Assembly: GCA_036401755.1 (NCBI GenBank)
Contig: DASWUD010000106.1
Location: 1 to 5,875 of the forward strand
DNA: 5,875 nt
DNA from: DASWUD01 sp036401755
GTDB taxonomy: Bacteria > Pseudomonadota > Gammaproteobacteria > Thiohalomonadales > Thiohalomonadaceae
Direction: 5' to 3'
Shown here: piece after piece, positions 5,853-5,875 of the stretch
Layout of the letters: every line of letters begins with the position of its first letter
Numbering within the stretch: the first letter of the stretch is position 1
Program-made: the position numbers and the translations under genes
Notes under the pieces: model-generated
Seen by the model: the letters and a program-made list of their open reading frames with translations, nothing else
Database searches by the model: none
Told to the model about the DNA's origin: nothing

Positions 5853-5875
5853 TCTTTATTTATTTATTGCCCTTC

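Overview
The window looks like a piece of chromosome from a GC-rich gammaproteobacterium. The evidence is the gene order prmA - zinc-ribbon/DUF3426 membrane protein - dusB - fis - purH, together with a Fis protein, which is a gammaproteobacterial marker. The order and the short Fis resemble Chromatiales-type sulfur bacteria more than enterics, but that finer placement is a recollection-based guess. No plasmid, phage or transposase gene is visible.

Layout. Positions 1-198 hold a perfect 15-bp palindrome of repeat type at the left edge, a GC-rich patch and a likely promoter for prmA. Positions 199-3339 carry four same-strand genes: ribosomal protein L11 methyltransferase, a zinc-ribbon single-pass membrane protein, tRNA-dihydrouridine synthase B and Fis. 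dusB and fis overlap by 4 bp. A sigma70-like promoter lies just before dusB, and its -10 region shares a near-identical 16-20 nt block with the region before prmA. purH (3375-4979) follows fis after 35 bp and ends at a strong 14-bp hairpin.

From about 5036 to the right end the DNA is clearly AT-richer and has different codon use. It contains one small minus-strand gene for a putative exported protein of unknown family. That gene is split by a single-base frameshift into a 93-codon 5' piece with a good Shine-Dalgarno site and signal peptide, and a 3' piece in another frame. Two degenerate copies of a GCGAAGGA-type repeat, in opposite orientation, flank this island. purD, the usual partner of purH in many gammaproteobacteria, is not present in the 0.9 kb after purH.

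Functionally the conserved block joins translation-related modification (PrmA, DusB), a growth-phase nucleoid regulator (Fis, probably expressed from the dusB promoter) and the last two steps of IMP synthesis (PurH). I saw no evidence for a novel multi-gene system. The points most worth a second look are the frameshifted exported protein inside a repeat-bounded AT-rich island, the shared promoter block, the left-edge palindrome, and the missing invertase-activating arm of Fis.
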